From positions 6,028,701-6,092,700 of the forward strand of contig OX392541.1 of NCBI GenBank assembly GCA_947623455.1: a DNA stretch of 64,000 bases, read 5' to 3'. The position numbers and the translations under genes are program-made. The notes under the pieces were generated by a model. The model did not search any database, was not told the DNA's origin, and saw only the letters and a list, made by a program, of their open reading frames with translations. The number at the start of each line of letters is the position of its first letter. Within the stretch, counting starts at the first letter, position 1. Source of the DNA: Mimachlamys varia (Eukaryota; Mollusca; Bivalvia; Pectinida; Pectinidae). Positions 1-13,900 of the stretch are shown here, piece after piece.

Positions 1-984
1 CAAACCTGACACGTCCATAAAAATGGAACGTAACGCACTAGCAAACCAAATCATTTATTGATTCTAGAAACCACATGCATTATCTGCCAATACATTCTTA
101 ACCCCTTAATGTGTACTACATGTATATATCCATATCATATACATATCATCCCTCTTTTTGCACCATTAGATAATCCCATGATAAGTCTGTCAGTACTATC
201 GGAACCCATCTAGTACCATTAGACAATCCTATGATAAACCTGTCCAAACTTTCGGAACCCATCCAGTACCATTAGCTACTCCTATGATAAACCTGTCATT
301 ACTCTCGGAACCCCTCTAGTACCATTAGATAATCCTATGATAAACCTGCTAATGCACTCGGAATCCTTCTATTAAATAGCACAAAGATAAACCTATCGAT
401 ACACTCGGAATCCCTATATTACACAATGATGTCCTTGTATTATTTGGTATAAATTTGAAACATTAAGGCACATTGTAAATATGCTCGGATCACCACTATT
501 AACACTTGAATTCATTCTGTTTCCTTTTGATATCCTTTTCACATTCTAGTCCTTTTTACAATCAATTTGATCCCTTGTCCAACGTCTTGAGTCAAGTTGT
601 CAGTACGTGGGATCATTTCTGATACCACTGGGTTGCTTGGTCTGGGTTAAAACGTCGATGTCCCTTTTATCAGCGGAATTATTTTTTTCGGGAGGCCTTC
701 CTCAGTAGAGTCTACAAAAATAAAATGAATAATACAAATAACAATGCGACTTATTCAAACAGGGTTGTTCTACATAAAACTAACTGGCTCATTTAACATG
801 ACATTCATTGGATCATTTAAGACATTGTACATGTATCATACATAGCACATGCATAAGAGTGTAAACAAATGAAACCATTCTACCCGAACACCATGTGATA
901 TTTATAAGGTAAATAGAAATACATGTTTTCCTGTTGGGGAAAGATATGCTTTAAATAACGCCTACCCTTTATGAGTATTAAAAC
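1..984. other. Non-coding flank with a short degenerate tandem repeat
   Basis: I see no gene here. Between about 160 and 420 a unit of roughly 60 bp is repeated about four times with substitutions. Each copy carries a 'taccattag' core followed by 'cctatgataaacctgt' and 'ctcggaa(t/c)cc'. The rest is AT-rich unique sequence leading into the 24-bp array. Confidence 0.6.
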
Positions 985-3750
985 CTAATTAATTATTATA
1001 CTGACGTTACTATATGGATGTATACTGGCGTTACTATATGGATGTATACTGACGTTACTGTATGGATATATACTGACGTTACTGTATGGATGTATACTGA
1101 CGTTACTATATGGATGTATACTGACGTTACTATATGGAGATTATACTGACGTTACTATATGGATGTATACTTACATTACTATATGGATGTATACTGACGT
1201 TACTATATGGATATATACTGACGTTACTATATGGATGTATACTGACGTTACTATATGGATGTATACTGACGTTACTATATGGATGTATACTGACGTTACT
1301 ATATGGATGTGTACTGACGTTACTATATGGATGTGTACTGACGTTACTATATGGATGTATACTTACATTACTATATGGATGTATACTGACGTTACTATAT
1401 GGATGTATACTGACGTTACTATATGAATATGTACTGATGTTACTATTCGGATGTATACTGACGTTACTATATGGATGTATACTGACGTTACTATATGGAT
1501 GTATACTTACATTACTATATGGATGTATACTGACGTTACTATATGGATGTGTACTGACGTTACTATATGGATGTATACTGACGTTACTAAATGGATGTAT
1601 ATTGATGTTACTATATGGATGTATACTGATGTTACTACATGGATGTATACTGATGTTACTATATGGATGTATACTGACGTTACTGCATGGATGTATACTT
1701 ACATTACTATAAGGGTGTGTACTGATGTTACTATATGGATGTATACTTACATTACTTTATGGATGTATACTGATGTTACTATATGGATGTATACTGACGT
1801 TACTATATGGATGTATACTGACGTTACTATATGGATGTATACTTACATTACTATATGAATGTATACTGACGTTACTTTATAGTTGTATACTGACGTTACT
1901 ATATGGATGTATATTGACGTTACTGGATGGATGTATATTGATGTTACTACATGGATGTATACTGACGTTACTATATGGATGTATACTGACGTTACTATAT
2001 GGATGTATACTGATGTTACTATATGGATGTATACTGATGTTACTACATGGATGTATATTGACGTTGCTATATGGATGTATACTGACGTTACTATATGGAT
2101 GTATACTGAAGTTACTATATGGATGTATACTGACGTTATTATATGGATGTATATTGACGTTACTATATGGATGGACACTGACGTTACTATATGGATGTAT
2201 ACTGACGTAACTATATGAATGTATACTTACGTTACTATATGGATGTATACTGACGTTACTAAATGGATGTATACTGACGTTAATATATGGATGTATACTG
2301 ACGTTACTATATGGATGTATACTGACGTTACTATAAGGATGTATACTGACGTTACTATTTGGATGTATACTGACGTTACTATATGGATGTATACTGACGT
2401 TACTATATGGATGTATACTGATGTTACTATATGGATGTATATTGATGTTACTATATGGATGTATACTGATGTTACTATATGGATGTATACTGATATTACT
2501 ATATGGATGTATATTGACGTTACTATATGGATGTATATTGATGTTACTATATGGATGTATACTGATGTAACTATATGGATGTATATTGATGTAACTATAT
2601 GGATGTATATTGATGTTACTATATGGATGTATACTGATGTTACTATATGGATGTATACTGACGTTACTATATGGATGTATACTGACGTTACTATATGGAT
2701 GTGTACTGACGTTACTATATGGATGTATACTGACGTTACTATATGGATGTATATTGATGTTACTATATGGATGTATACTGACGTTACTATATGGATGTGT
2801 ACTGATGTTACTATATGGATGTTTACTGACGTTACTATATGGATGTATACTGACGTTACTATTTGGATGTATATTGACGTTACTATATGGATGTATATTG
2901 ATATTACTATATGGATGTATACTGACGTTACTATATGGATGTATACTGACGTTACTATATGGATGTATACTGACGTTACTATATGGATGTATACTGACGT
3001 TACTATATGGATGTATACTGACGTTACTATATGGATGTATACTGACGTTACTGTATGGATGTATACTGACGTTACTGTATGGATGTATACTGACGTTACT
3101 GTATGGATGTATACTGACGTTACTATATGGATGTATACTGACGTTACCATATGGATGTATACTGACGTTACTATATGGATGTATACTGACGTTACTGTAT
3201 GGATGTATACTGACGTTATTATATGGATGTATACTGACGTTACTATATGGATGTATACTTACATTACTATATGGATGTATACTGACGTTACTATATGGAT
3301 GTATACTGACGTTACTATATGGATGTATACTGACGTTACTATATGGATGTATACTGACGTTACTATATGGATGTATACTTACATTACTATATGGATGTAT
3401 ACTGACGTTACTATTTGGATGTATACTGACGTTACTATATGGATGTATACTTACATTACTATATGGATGAATACTTACATTACTATATGGATGTGTACTG
3501 ACGTTACTATATGGATGTATACTGATGTTACTATATGGATGTATACTGACGTTACTATATGGATGTATACTGACGTTACTATATGGATGTATACTGACGT
3601 TACTATATGGATGTATACTGACGTTACTGTATGGATGTATACTGACGTTACTATATGGATGTATACTGACGTTACTATATGGATGTATACTGACGTTACT
3701 ATTTGGTTGTATACTGACGTTGCTATATGGATGTATGCTGACGTCATAAA
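985..3750. repeat. 24-bp minisatellite, about 115 copies
   Basis: The unit reads 'ctgacgttactatatggatgtata' with point variants (tgatgtt, ttacatt, gtgtact). The period is 24 with almost no indels, so several frames on both strands stay open as 8-residue periodic peptides. That openness follows from a period divisible by three and is not evidence of coding. The array lies downstream of the last STING exon. Confidence 0.97.
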
Positions 3751-4099
3751 CTGAGTTGTTATAGCGACATACTGATACAGAAGTAATTATCAAATTGGCG
3801 TTATCAAGGATATTATTCTTTTGACATTTATTTATTAATATTGACAGTCTACACTGACATTCACACGATAACCACAGTTCTCAACCACGTGCCAAATTTC
3901 TATGACGTCGGCAACAATGCATGTGGGCCGAGCGATGCAAACATAATTATGTGACATCACCAACAATAACGTGGGCGGAGCTAATAACGATTGATGCAAA
4001 TTTCATTCTGTTACATTTATTGAACCATTCTCACGTTAATTAGTTTTAAAATGAAATTTGTGTCAGAAGGAGGGACTAAAATGAACAAAATAGTTACTG
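3751..4099. other. Intergenic, nothing recognised
   Basis: AT-rich sequence between the 24-bp array and an inverted-repeat element. I see no exon, RNA gene or clear repeat. Confidence 0.5.
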
Positions 4100-4104
4100 T
4101 ATAA

Positions 4105-4246
4105 GGACAAACTTTCTATTTTGTTTCGGATATCGGGGGATTACCACAATGGAAAACGGGTGAATAATACCGCCGGCTATTGAATTTACCTGTGCTCCAT
4201 TGTAGTTATCCCCCGATTACCTAAGCAAAATAGAGAGTTTATCCTA
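4105..4246. mobile_element. Small foldback/MITE-like element
   Basis: The two ends are inverted copies. The left arm has 'aggacaaactttctattttg' then a 'gggggattaccacaatgga' block. The right arm has 'tccattgtagttatccccc' then 'caaaatagagagtttatcct'. The arms are imperfect and about 55 bp long around a short centre. There is no coding capacity, so this looks like a non-autonomous hairpin element. Confidence 0.65.
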
Positions 4247-4723
4247 TGTTATTATGTAAAATATTACATTACCACGAGAGTAAGATCCTTTTTATCATAT
4301 AGCTTGAGAAAGATGCTAACTAATGCATTATCAATGCTTCTCCTAGATAACGTTCCCACAGTAACAAGACTCGTTTGCAAAGCTATTGTAACAGTGTTAT
4401 ATTACTTATATTAGCACGCCAAGAAATCGGTAAATAGGTAATTAATGTATTGATATATACAGTATCATTATATGGAGGACATTTCTATATTGACCTAATT
4501 ATATATAGAGGTTTTTTTTAATACTTTTACGTTTGACACTATTAATTAATAGTTTTCAATTAATTGACGTTGTTATTGCATTGATACAATATTTCGAAAA
4601 ACATCATTCTATTATTTAGTTTCAAAATGAGTATATACTCCATGTTTTTGTCTTTACATTAAACTAAGTAGATCAAGACAACAGAGCAAAAACAAAATGT
4701 CATCTAGCAAATTGAATTCATAA

Positions 4724-4948
4724 CTACTGCTTAAAGATTTTAAAATCATAAGTACCATTGTATCGAACGATTTCGTATTTGTCCGCGAGACCATTGCCAA
4801 CAGGACCATTCATGAGCAAACTAAGCGTGGTACAGAATCGGCTCCCTTCTTCCTTCATCGTTCTGTCATTCAGCCCGGCAATCTTGGAGTCATTCATGTC
4901 ACAGAGAGTAAGTATGGGAGCCGGGAACTGACACACCATGTGGTAGCT
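4724..4948 (-). CDS. STING: TIR-STING exon 12: C-terminal part of the second STING CBD, terminal exon
   Basis: The acceptor 'tgtgttgtag' is followed by AGC TAC CAC ATG, phase 0, giving 74 residues and a stop. The segment 'MVCQFPAPILTLCD' aligns with human STING around residues 258-268 (VLEYATPLQTL). 'EEGSRFCTTLSLLM' aligns with the last CBD helix and 'DKYEIVRYNG' with its last strand. By eye the position of human E260 is Gln and T263 is Ala. The protein ends soon after the CBD, so there is no TBK1/IRF3-type tail. The first ~49 coding bases are also the unit of the 70-bp array immediately upstream, so many decoy copies of this acceptor precede it in the transcript. Confidence 0.85.
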   Translation of the reverse strand, partial: SYHMVCQFPAPILTLCDMNDSKIAGLNDRTMKEEGSRFCTTLSLLMNGPVGNGLADKYEIVRYNGTYDFKIFKQ

Positions 4949-7900
4949 CTACAACACAAAATGTCATGTCACAGAGAGTACGTGTGGGAGCCGGGAACTG
5001 ACACATCATGTGGTAGCTCTACAACACAGTATGTCATGTCACAGAGAGTAAGTATGGGAGCCGGGAACTGACACACCATGTGGTAGCTCTACAACACAGT
5101 ACATTGTATGTCATGTCACAGAGAGTAAGTATGGTAGCCGGGAACTGACACACAATGTGGTAGCTCTACAACACAGTATGTAATGTCACAGAGAGTAAGT
5201 ATGGGAGCCGGGAACTGACACACCATGTGGTAGCTCTACAACACAGTATGTCATGTCACAGAGGGTAAGTATGGGAGCCGGGAACTGACTCACCATGTGG
5301 TAGCTCTACAAAACAGTATGTCATGTCACAAAGAGTAGGTATGGGAGCCGGGAACTGACACACCATGTGGTAGCTCTACAACACAGTATGTCATGTCACA
5401 GAGGGTAAGTATGGGAGCTGGGAACTGACACACCATGTGGTAGCTCTACAACACAGTATGTCATGTCACAGAGAGTAAGTATGGGAGCCGGGAACTGGCA
5501 CATCATGTGGTAGCTCTACAACACAGTATTGCATGTCACAAAGAGTAAGTATGGGAGCCGGGAACTGACACATCATGTGGTAGCTCTACAACACAGTATG
5601 TCATGTCACAGAGAGTAAGTATGGGAGCCGGGAACTGACACATCATGTGGTAGCTCTACAACACAGTATGTCATGTCACAGAGAGTAAGTATGGGAGCCG
5701 GGAACTGACACACCATGTGGTAGCTCTACAACACATTATGTCATGTCACAAAGAGTAAGTATGGGAGCCGGGAATTGACACATCATGTGGTAGCTCTACA
5801 ACACAAAATGTCATGTCACAGAGAGTACGTATGGGAGCCGGGAACTGACACACCATTTGGTAGCTCTACAACACAAAATGTCATGTCACAGAGGGTATAT
5901 GTCAGTATGGGAGCCGGGAACTGACACACCATGTGGTAGCTCTACAACACAGTATGTCATGTCACAGAGGGTAAGTATGGGAGCCGGGAACTGACACACC
6001 ATGTGGTAGCTCTACAACACAGTATGTCATGTCACAGAGAGTAAGTATGGGAGCCGGGATCTGACACTTCATGTGGTAGCTCTACAACACAGTATGTCAT
6101 GTCACAGAGAGTAAGTATGGGAGCCGGGAACTGACACACCATGTGGTAGCTCTACAACACAGTATGTCATGTCACAGAGAGTAAGTATGGGAGCCGGGAA
6201 CTGACACACCATGTGGTAGCTCTACAACACAGTATGTCATGTCACAGAGAGTAAGTAAGGGAGCCGGGAACTGACACACCATGTGGTAGCTCTACAACAC
6301 AGAATGTCATGTCACAAAGAGTAGGTATGGGAGCCGGGAACTGACACATCATGTGGTAGCTCTACAACACAGTATGTCATGTCACAGAGGGTAAGTATGG
6401 GAGCCGGGAACTGACACACCATGTGGTAGCTCTACAAAACAGTATGTCATGTCACAAAGAGTAGGTATGGGAGCCGGGAACTGACACACCATGTGGTAGC
6501 TCTACAACACAGTATGTCATGTCACAGAGGGTAAGTATGGGAGCCGGGAACTGACACACCATGTGGTAGCTCTACAACACAGTATGTCATGTCACAGAGA
6601 GTAAGTATGGGAGCCGGGAACTGACACAACATGTGGTAGCTCTACAACACAGTATGTCATGTCACAAAGAGTAGGTATGGGAGCCGGGAACTGACACACC
6701 ATGTGGTAGCTCTACAACACAGTATGTCATGTCACAGAGAGAAAGTATGGGAGAAGGGAACTGACACATCATGTGGTAGCTCTACAACATAGTATGTCAT
6801 GTCACAAAGAGTAAGTATGGGAGCTGGAAACTGACACATCATGTGGTAGCTCTACAACACAGTATGTCATGTCACAGAGAGTAAGTATGGGAGCCGGGAA
6901 CTGACACATCATGTGGTAGCTCTACAACACAGTATGTCATGTCATAGAGAGTAAGTATGGGAGCCGGGAACTGACACGCCATGTGGTAGCTCTATAACAC
7001 ATTATGTCATGTCACAAAGAGTAAGTATGGGAGCCGGGAACTGACACATCATGTGGTAGCTCTACAACACAAAATGTCATGTCACAGAGAGTACGTATTG
7101 GAGCCGGGAACTAACACACCATTTGGTAGCTCTACAACACAAAATGTCATGTCACAGAGGGTATATGTAAGTATGGGAGCCGGGAACTGACACACCATGT
7201 GGTAGCTCTACAACACAGTATGTCATGTCACAGAGGGTAAGTATGGGAGCCGGGAACTGACACATCATGTGGTAGCTCTACAACACAAAATGTCATGTCA
7301 CAGAGAGTACGTATGGGAGCCGGGAACTGACACACCATTTGGTAGCTCTACAACACAAAATGTCATGTCACAGAGGGTATGTGTAAGTATGGGAGCCGGG
7401 AACTGACACACCATATGGTAGCTCTACAACACAGTATGTCATGTCACAGAGAGTAAGCGTGGGAGCCGGGAACTGAACTGACACACCATGGGTAGTTCAA
7501 AACAATGTTTTAGATTTTATCGTAATGCTTATTTCTATTTGTTTATAAAACCAAGACATACCTTTTTTCATCTGACTGTGAAATACTTCATACAAAGAAA
7601 AACATCGCAACTACTCAAAATGTCAAATCAAAATTAAAAGTTAAAATAATTATTGAAAGTAAACGTACTTGCTTTGTTTCAGGGTCAGTGATTTTGTAAA
7701 CATCGAGAGATTTGACAATGTTCGCCGCTCCCTGATCGTCTGCAATCTCAGCAAATCTGACGGCGTGCTCGACGTATTTACAATTCTGATCTACAAGGTT
7801 TGTACATCTTCCGCTGTCTGGTACCAGAAGATAAAGCTTCTGTGGGCATGTGTTAGGGTCAATGTTCTCCAATGCGCTTGGAAGATAGTCACAGAATACT

Positions 7901-10900
7901 GCAAGTAATTGATATGTATTCCTGAACAAATTTTAAAAAACATGTTTTTTTGACACTTTTTTTCATAATGTTCTCAATACTTATAAACTGTATATACAAT
8001 GTACTCTTTCAATATCAATTAATCAATTGCAAATATCGGTTGAATACGCGAGATTTAAAAAACTTTTATCAATTCGTAGTGATTATTTTTCATTACGCCA
8101 AACAGAAATCGACGGGAAATTGTACTGATAAGATGTAGACTAGACAATACATATGTAAGGATCAGATTGATCCAAGAAGACACATTCAAAACGTAACAAC
8201 ATAAAGCTCATCAGATACAAACCATATGTATTTTGTTGAATACAACAGCAAGTCATTTTAAGAAACAATGACAGGGGAAAAAACAAACTAAAGCAAGAAC
8301 ACAAAAATACAAAATTTGGAAAAGGATAAACAATAAAGAAAATAAAACGCATTTTGATATATATATAAGCTTCTCTATTTTGTGTTAAAAAAAAGCAAAT
8401 TATGAGTTTTAAAATATTAGTATTATCTTGATTAAAAAGAAAACGTTTTAAAACATAAATACAAATGTATGTTACAAAGTTAAAAATGATACCAAGATAT
8501 ACGATTGGGTTTTGGTCCACGTTTCATATTTCAAGCCATGAAATTTACAACAACAGCCCTTACCCCTTTTATTTGATACGTACCACGTGTTGCCGGCAAA
8601 TATGAATACGTATAGCATTACTAATAAGAGACACGTATCTCAGAATGTCAACGTACAGACAAATTAACATAAACAGGCCCGAACAGGTAGCCTCAAAATG
8701 TAACGTATTATACAATTATGAGGTCAATTGAGACGAAGTCTCCAGTGACCTGTTCTAATCGTCCTTTGTCCATCGTCATGTGCCGTGCGTCGTCCGTTAA
8801 TAATTTACATTTCCAACTTCCTCTCAACAAAACCTGAACCTCAACCTGAATGAAATATTAAAGGAACCTTCGCTAGCCAATGATGCAGAAAAAATGTGAA
8901 TAATATTGTTCTAACTCCACAAGAGGGGTCAAACTAGTTAAAATTTCAAACATTTTCTTCTCCAGACTCAGATTGGCTGGAATCAAATATTCTTCATTAA
9001 AATTGTTACTTTGATGCCCCCCCCCCCCCCGGACTTCACAGTTCCGCCTGGGGAGGGGGTAACTTTACTACAGTTTCTATAGGAAAATGACACTTTTGAG
9101 TAAATTTTGTTTATTTTCAGTTGGAAATTACTGAAAATTGGTTGCATTCATAACCAGGCGATAATGGTTTGACTTTGAAGGGATTTTAACTTTAGCCGGG
9201 GCTGTGGGGAGGGTGCTCAAAAGGGTCAAATTGGCTAAAATTTCAACATTCCTCTTAAGACCTAGATATGCATGAATCAAATACTCTGCATAAATAGGAA
9301 GGTCTTAATGCGCTTTATCTAAATTGTGAATTTAATGCCCCAGACTTTAGGTTAATCCCTGGGGAGGGGATGAAGTATAGTTTATTTAGGAAAATGAAAC
9401 TTTTGGATATGTTTTGTTCATTTTCAGTTGGACATGATCCATAATGTAACAATGTTAGATTTTGCTATATTTCGGACCCACACACTAGTTTTATGTATTA
9501 AAAGGCATATTTATATAAATATTAGGTTTGATATTTACAGTTGATAAGTAATTATTGTTAATTAGCATATTTTCTGGATTTAGTCTAGATATTGAGGATC
9601 GTATGAAACTGGGAATAATTGAGTGTAACTATTTTGATAATTACTTATTGTAGTTTCACATGACTGCAGTCAAGGCTTAATGCTTGTTAACCAGTCAGGA
9701 CCATGCGTGATGTCAACACCGTACATACAACCATACTACGGAATCCATCATCACTCAGGCTTGCGTCAATGTAATACAATATACAATGATGTGTAGCCGC
9801 CAAGCGTGCTTCAGGAGGACGCCTCAGGTACCTCAATTTTAATATAGAGGTGTAGTGTCATTAACACTACGGTACTACTGTATCGCTGTTTTTGCTAAGG
9901 GGACCTAAACAGATGTTCACCTTGAGGTGAATACTTGTGTAGCTCTGGATTGAGCTGTGTCACCGCTTGTGGTGTATCAAGGAACATTGCCCTTAATTCT
10001 GGAGGTCAGCATCGTGGATGTGAGCTACAGACTTTAGTATTATACAAAATACATTGAGTGTGATTGTGAGTGAATACGTGAGTGTGCCATACATATATAT
10101 TTCATAGAGAATTATTGTTGTAAATAAATATTTAAGATTGCAGTCAATTTATTGGTGTTTTTTTTCCCGAATCACAAATTGAAGCTCGTCCCACGTGCCA
10201 ATTTGTTGGCAGCGGTGGGATTGCCAACGTTACATGTAATTGTTCGGGAATAGAAAACTGATTGAATGTGAATTTAGGGTAGATTGCTTCCTTTCTTTTT
10301 CCCTTGGCTTGCTCCATGGATCAGTGGACCAGGAAAATTCGCATGTGAGTTAGAAAAAGGGAGACTATTTCAAGTAATTATGAAGGTGAGTATAGTTGTT
10401 TTGGTAACTATTCTATGTTGCAACTTTTCGTTCAGCTTTGTAATACTGTGTTTTTGATTTTCATCATGTCGACACTCAAAGAGCTTATGGAGTTAGGGAG
10501 GCAGTTTCATTTAGAAGGCTAGGATCTCCATGCCTTTGTAACGGAGCAGCAGGCAAAAGAAAGAGAGGATCGGGAAAGAGCAAGACTTGAACGACAGGCT
10601 CAGAGGGAAGCTGATACTGCTTAACATCTAGAAAAGGAGAAACAGGCCTTGTCTGCTGAACAGGAAGCCAGAAGCCAACGTGAAGCTGATGAGAGGAGAC
10701 AGTTGTTGTTGGAACACGCCAAGATCGAGGCAGAGCGTGAGCCCAGAGCTGATAGACGGGCCGAAGAGAAACATAAACGAAAACTTGAGTTTTTCCAAAC
10801 AGGATATGATGACCAAGTACAAACAACTGTTGTTCATAGAGAACATGGCCTACAGAAGGGTCCTAAGTAACCAGCCTTTAACGACAGAAAAGACAACATG

Positions 10901-13900
10901 GATGCATATATTCAAAGATTTGAGAGGTATGCCACAGCACAGAAGTGGAATAAGGAAGAGTTGGGAGCCAACTTAAGCTCACTGCTTACAGGAGCATTAG
11001 AGGTGTTTTCGCGATTACCAGTCCAGCAGTCACTCGATTTCGACAACCTTAAACAAGCTTCGTTAAGGAGATTTGAGTTGACTCCAGAGGGATTTCGGAA
11101 GAGTTTTAAGACATCTATACCCGAGGGAGGTGAAACTTTTTCGCCATTTTCTATTTGGTTCGACAATTTTCTGGATTGAGCTTACAAAGACCTACGAAGG
11201 ACTGTGCTTCTAATGCAAGAAAATGGGCCACATTGCAACAGACTGTGGAAAGAGGAAAGCTGACAGGAAGAAGGGGGGTAACGCTGCGTCCATGAAGCAA
11301 GATAATGTCAATAGCAGTAGCGATGACAACAGACCAAAGATGAGTTTTGCCTGTAACATGAAAGTTCCGGGAAACATTTCTATGCCAGTTATGTTCGATT
11401 GTGTTAGAGGTAAGCTTGTTACGGTGCTGAGGGATTCCGGATGTGACAACGTGGGAGTAAGACGTAGTTTAGTGGACCCCGGGAACATTTCTTACAGAAC
11501 GAAGACGGTTCACGTCTTATTTGCCAACTTGCCAATATTCAGATCACACGCCGTATTTCAAGGGAGATACCGAATCCTTTCTACTCGAAGCCTCCTGATA
11601 TGATGTCTTCATTGAAAATGTAGAGAATGCGTTACCCGTAGATCAGCCGGATGGAGATAGGAAGATTGAGTCACTTCGTGCTGTAGAGACGAGGGCGCAA
11701 ACCAAGAACAAGGAAAGTCATATAGACCCCTCCAAGTCCCAGACTGCATCCGAGACATTGGCAGGGTACATGAACTCAAGGAGGAACAAGGAAAGGATGT
11801 AACTTTCAGAAGGTTTCGGAAATTGGCGAAGGAAACAGAGACTTACATGCGATATGACGGAGGTAAATCGGTGATTTTCTATCATAAGGGACTGATGTAC
11901 CGTGAGTTAGCTAGCTCATGAGTCTATCATGTCTGGCCACATTGCAGCGAAACGGAATCCAAGCAGATGTTACTCGTTTCTGTCGGTCATGTGACGTATG
12001 TCAGCACACATTTCCAAGGGGGAGAGTTCCAAAAGCACCATTAGGAAGTATGCCACTTGTGGATACTCTTTTCAAGAGGAAAGCAATTGACCTTGTTGGA
12101 CCTCTTCAGCCTGCGACAGACAGAGGAAACCGATCCATCCTTACAGTAGTGGATTATGCAACGAGATGCCCGGAGGCCGTAGCGTTGCGAGGCATTGAGA
12201 CAGAGAGGGTAGCTGAGGCACTTGTTGACATCTTTAGCCGGGTTGATATTCCGTCAGAGATGCTTACTGATCAGGGAGCTCCGTTTACGTCACATATGAT
12301 GAAGGAAGTGAGCAAACTACTTTCTATAAGACAGTTGTCGACTACTCCATACCATCCGCAATGCAATGGTCTTTTAGAAAGATTCTATGGAACCTCAAAG
12401 CAGATGTTAAAGAAGATGTGTGCAGAAAAACTAATGGACTGGGATAGATATATTAACGCTCTACTCTTCGCCTACGGAAAGGTACCCCAGGAAAGTCTCG
12501 TGTTTTCGCCGTTCGAGATGTTATACGGAAGAGCTGTCAGAGGACCTATGGTGATCCTGAAAGAACTCCTGACGAAGGAACTCCCAGACGAAGAAATCAA
12601 AACGACGTACCATTGTGTTAAGGACCTCAGAGAAAGAATGGAGGAGACGTCAGATTGCAATGGACAAGCTTAAAGACTATCCAGAAGAAACACTTCAACA
12701 GGAGAGCCAAGTCAAGGGAGCTGAAGCCAGGAGACTAGGTGTTGATTTTGTTACCAACAAAAGCAAAGAAGTTGCTGATGAAATGGCAAGGTCCATACAA
12801 TGTGACGGAGAAGGTGGGACCTTTTGATTATCGTGTCAACAGAAAATAAAAGATGAAGACACTACACATCAACCTCTTGAAAAAGTATGTTGAGCCAAAG
12901 GATAGTAATACTAAGGATATTGGTGGATTAATTACCTATGTTACATGTGCCATGCCTGAGATTGAGGAACAAGGGAATGATCTTGATTGTCAAAACCGGC
13001 ATGAAACTTCACCATGCGAAAGAGGAACAGAGGGTGTTAGGAATGTGGAGATCGCCGATGAATTGTCAAAAGACTAGAATTCGCAGATCAACGATCTTCT
13101 GAAAAACTATACTACTGATGTTCTCACGAATCTACCGGGTAGGACCAACCTTGCTGAACATGATATTACCACACCAACCAACAGAACGAGCCAGGACGGG
13201 TTAAACAGTATCCGATGCCCTACATCACCAAAGATATTATCAAGGATGAAGTTGAGAAAATGTTAGAGATGGGAATCATAGAACCGTCATCTTCTCCGTA
13301 TTCAGCACCCGTGGTGATGGTGAAGAAAAAAAAATGGTTCCAACCGTTCCTGCATTGATTTTGACGGCTGAATCGTGTCACTGTATTCGACGCTGAGCCA
13401 ATGCCTAATACAGATGACATCTTTGCAAGAATAGCAGATGCGAAGTTCTTTAGTAAGCTGGATCTCAATAAGGGGTATTGGCAGGTGCCACTTTCTGCAA
13501 AGACAAAGAGCATGTCAGCATTTTCAACGCCACAAGGACTCTATCACTTCAAAGTCATGCCTTTTGGCCTGGTTAATGCGCCAGCCACCTTTATGAGGAA
13601 ACTGCTTCATGGGATGGAGAACATATTTAACTTCATAGACGACTTCTTGAGCTACACAGAAACGTGGGAGGAGCACTTGGAACTTCTTCCTGAGTTATTT
13701 GACCGTCTCAGGAAAGCAGGACTTACGGCAAGACCCAGCAGGTGTTCTATTGGATTCAGGAGTCTTTCTTGTCTGCGACATATTGTAGGAGACGGTAAGC
13801 TTCAGTTAGAAGATTCCATGATGGAAGCCATTGGGAGTGCACCTATCCCAACAACGAAGAAGCAAGTTAGATATTTTCCTGGTCAGGCAAGCTTTTACAG

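Noticed and set aside
1877..3793. A 638-codon minus frame and a 511-codon plus frame in the first array
   Set aside because: Same 24-bp effect; several frames on both strands are open over the same bases.
4949..7490. CRISPR-like array
   Set aside because: Units are directly adjoining tandem copies with no unique spacers, and the unit is the exon 12 border of a eukaryotic gene.
8140..8520. A 126-codon hydrophobic minus frame
   Set aside because: AT-rich intron sequence translates as Phe/Leu/Ile-rich peptide by composition; no start context or homology.
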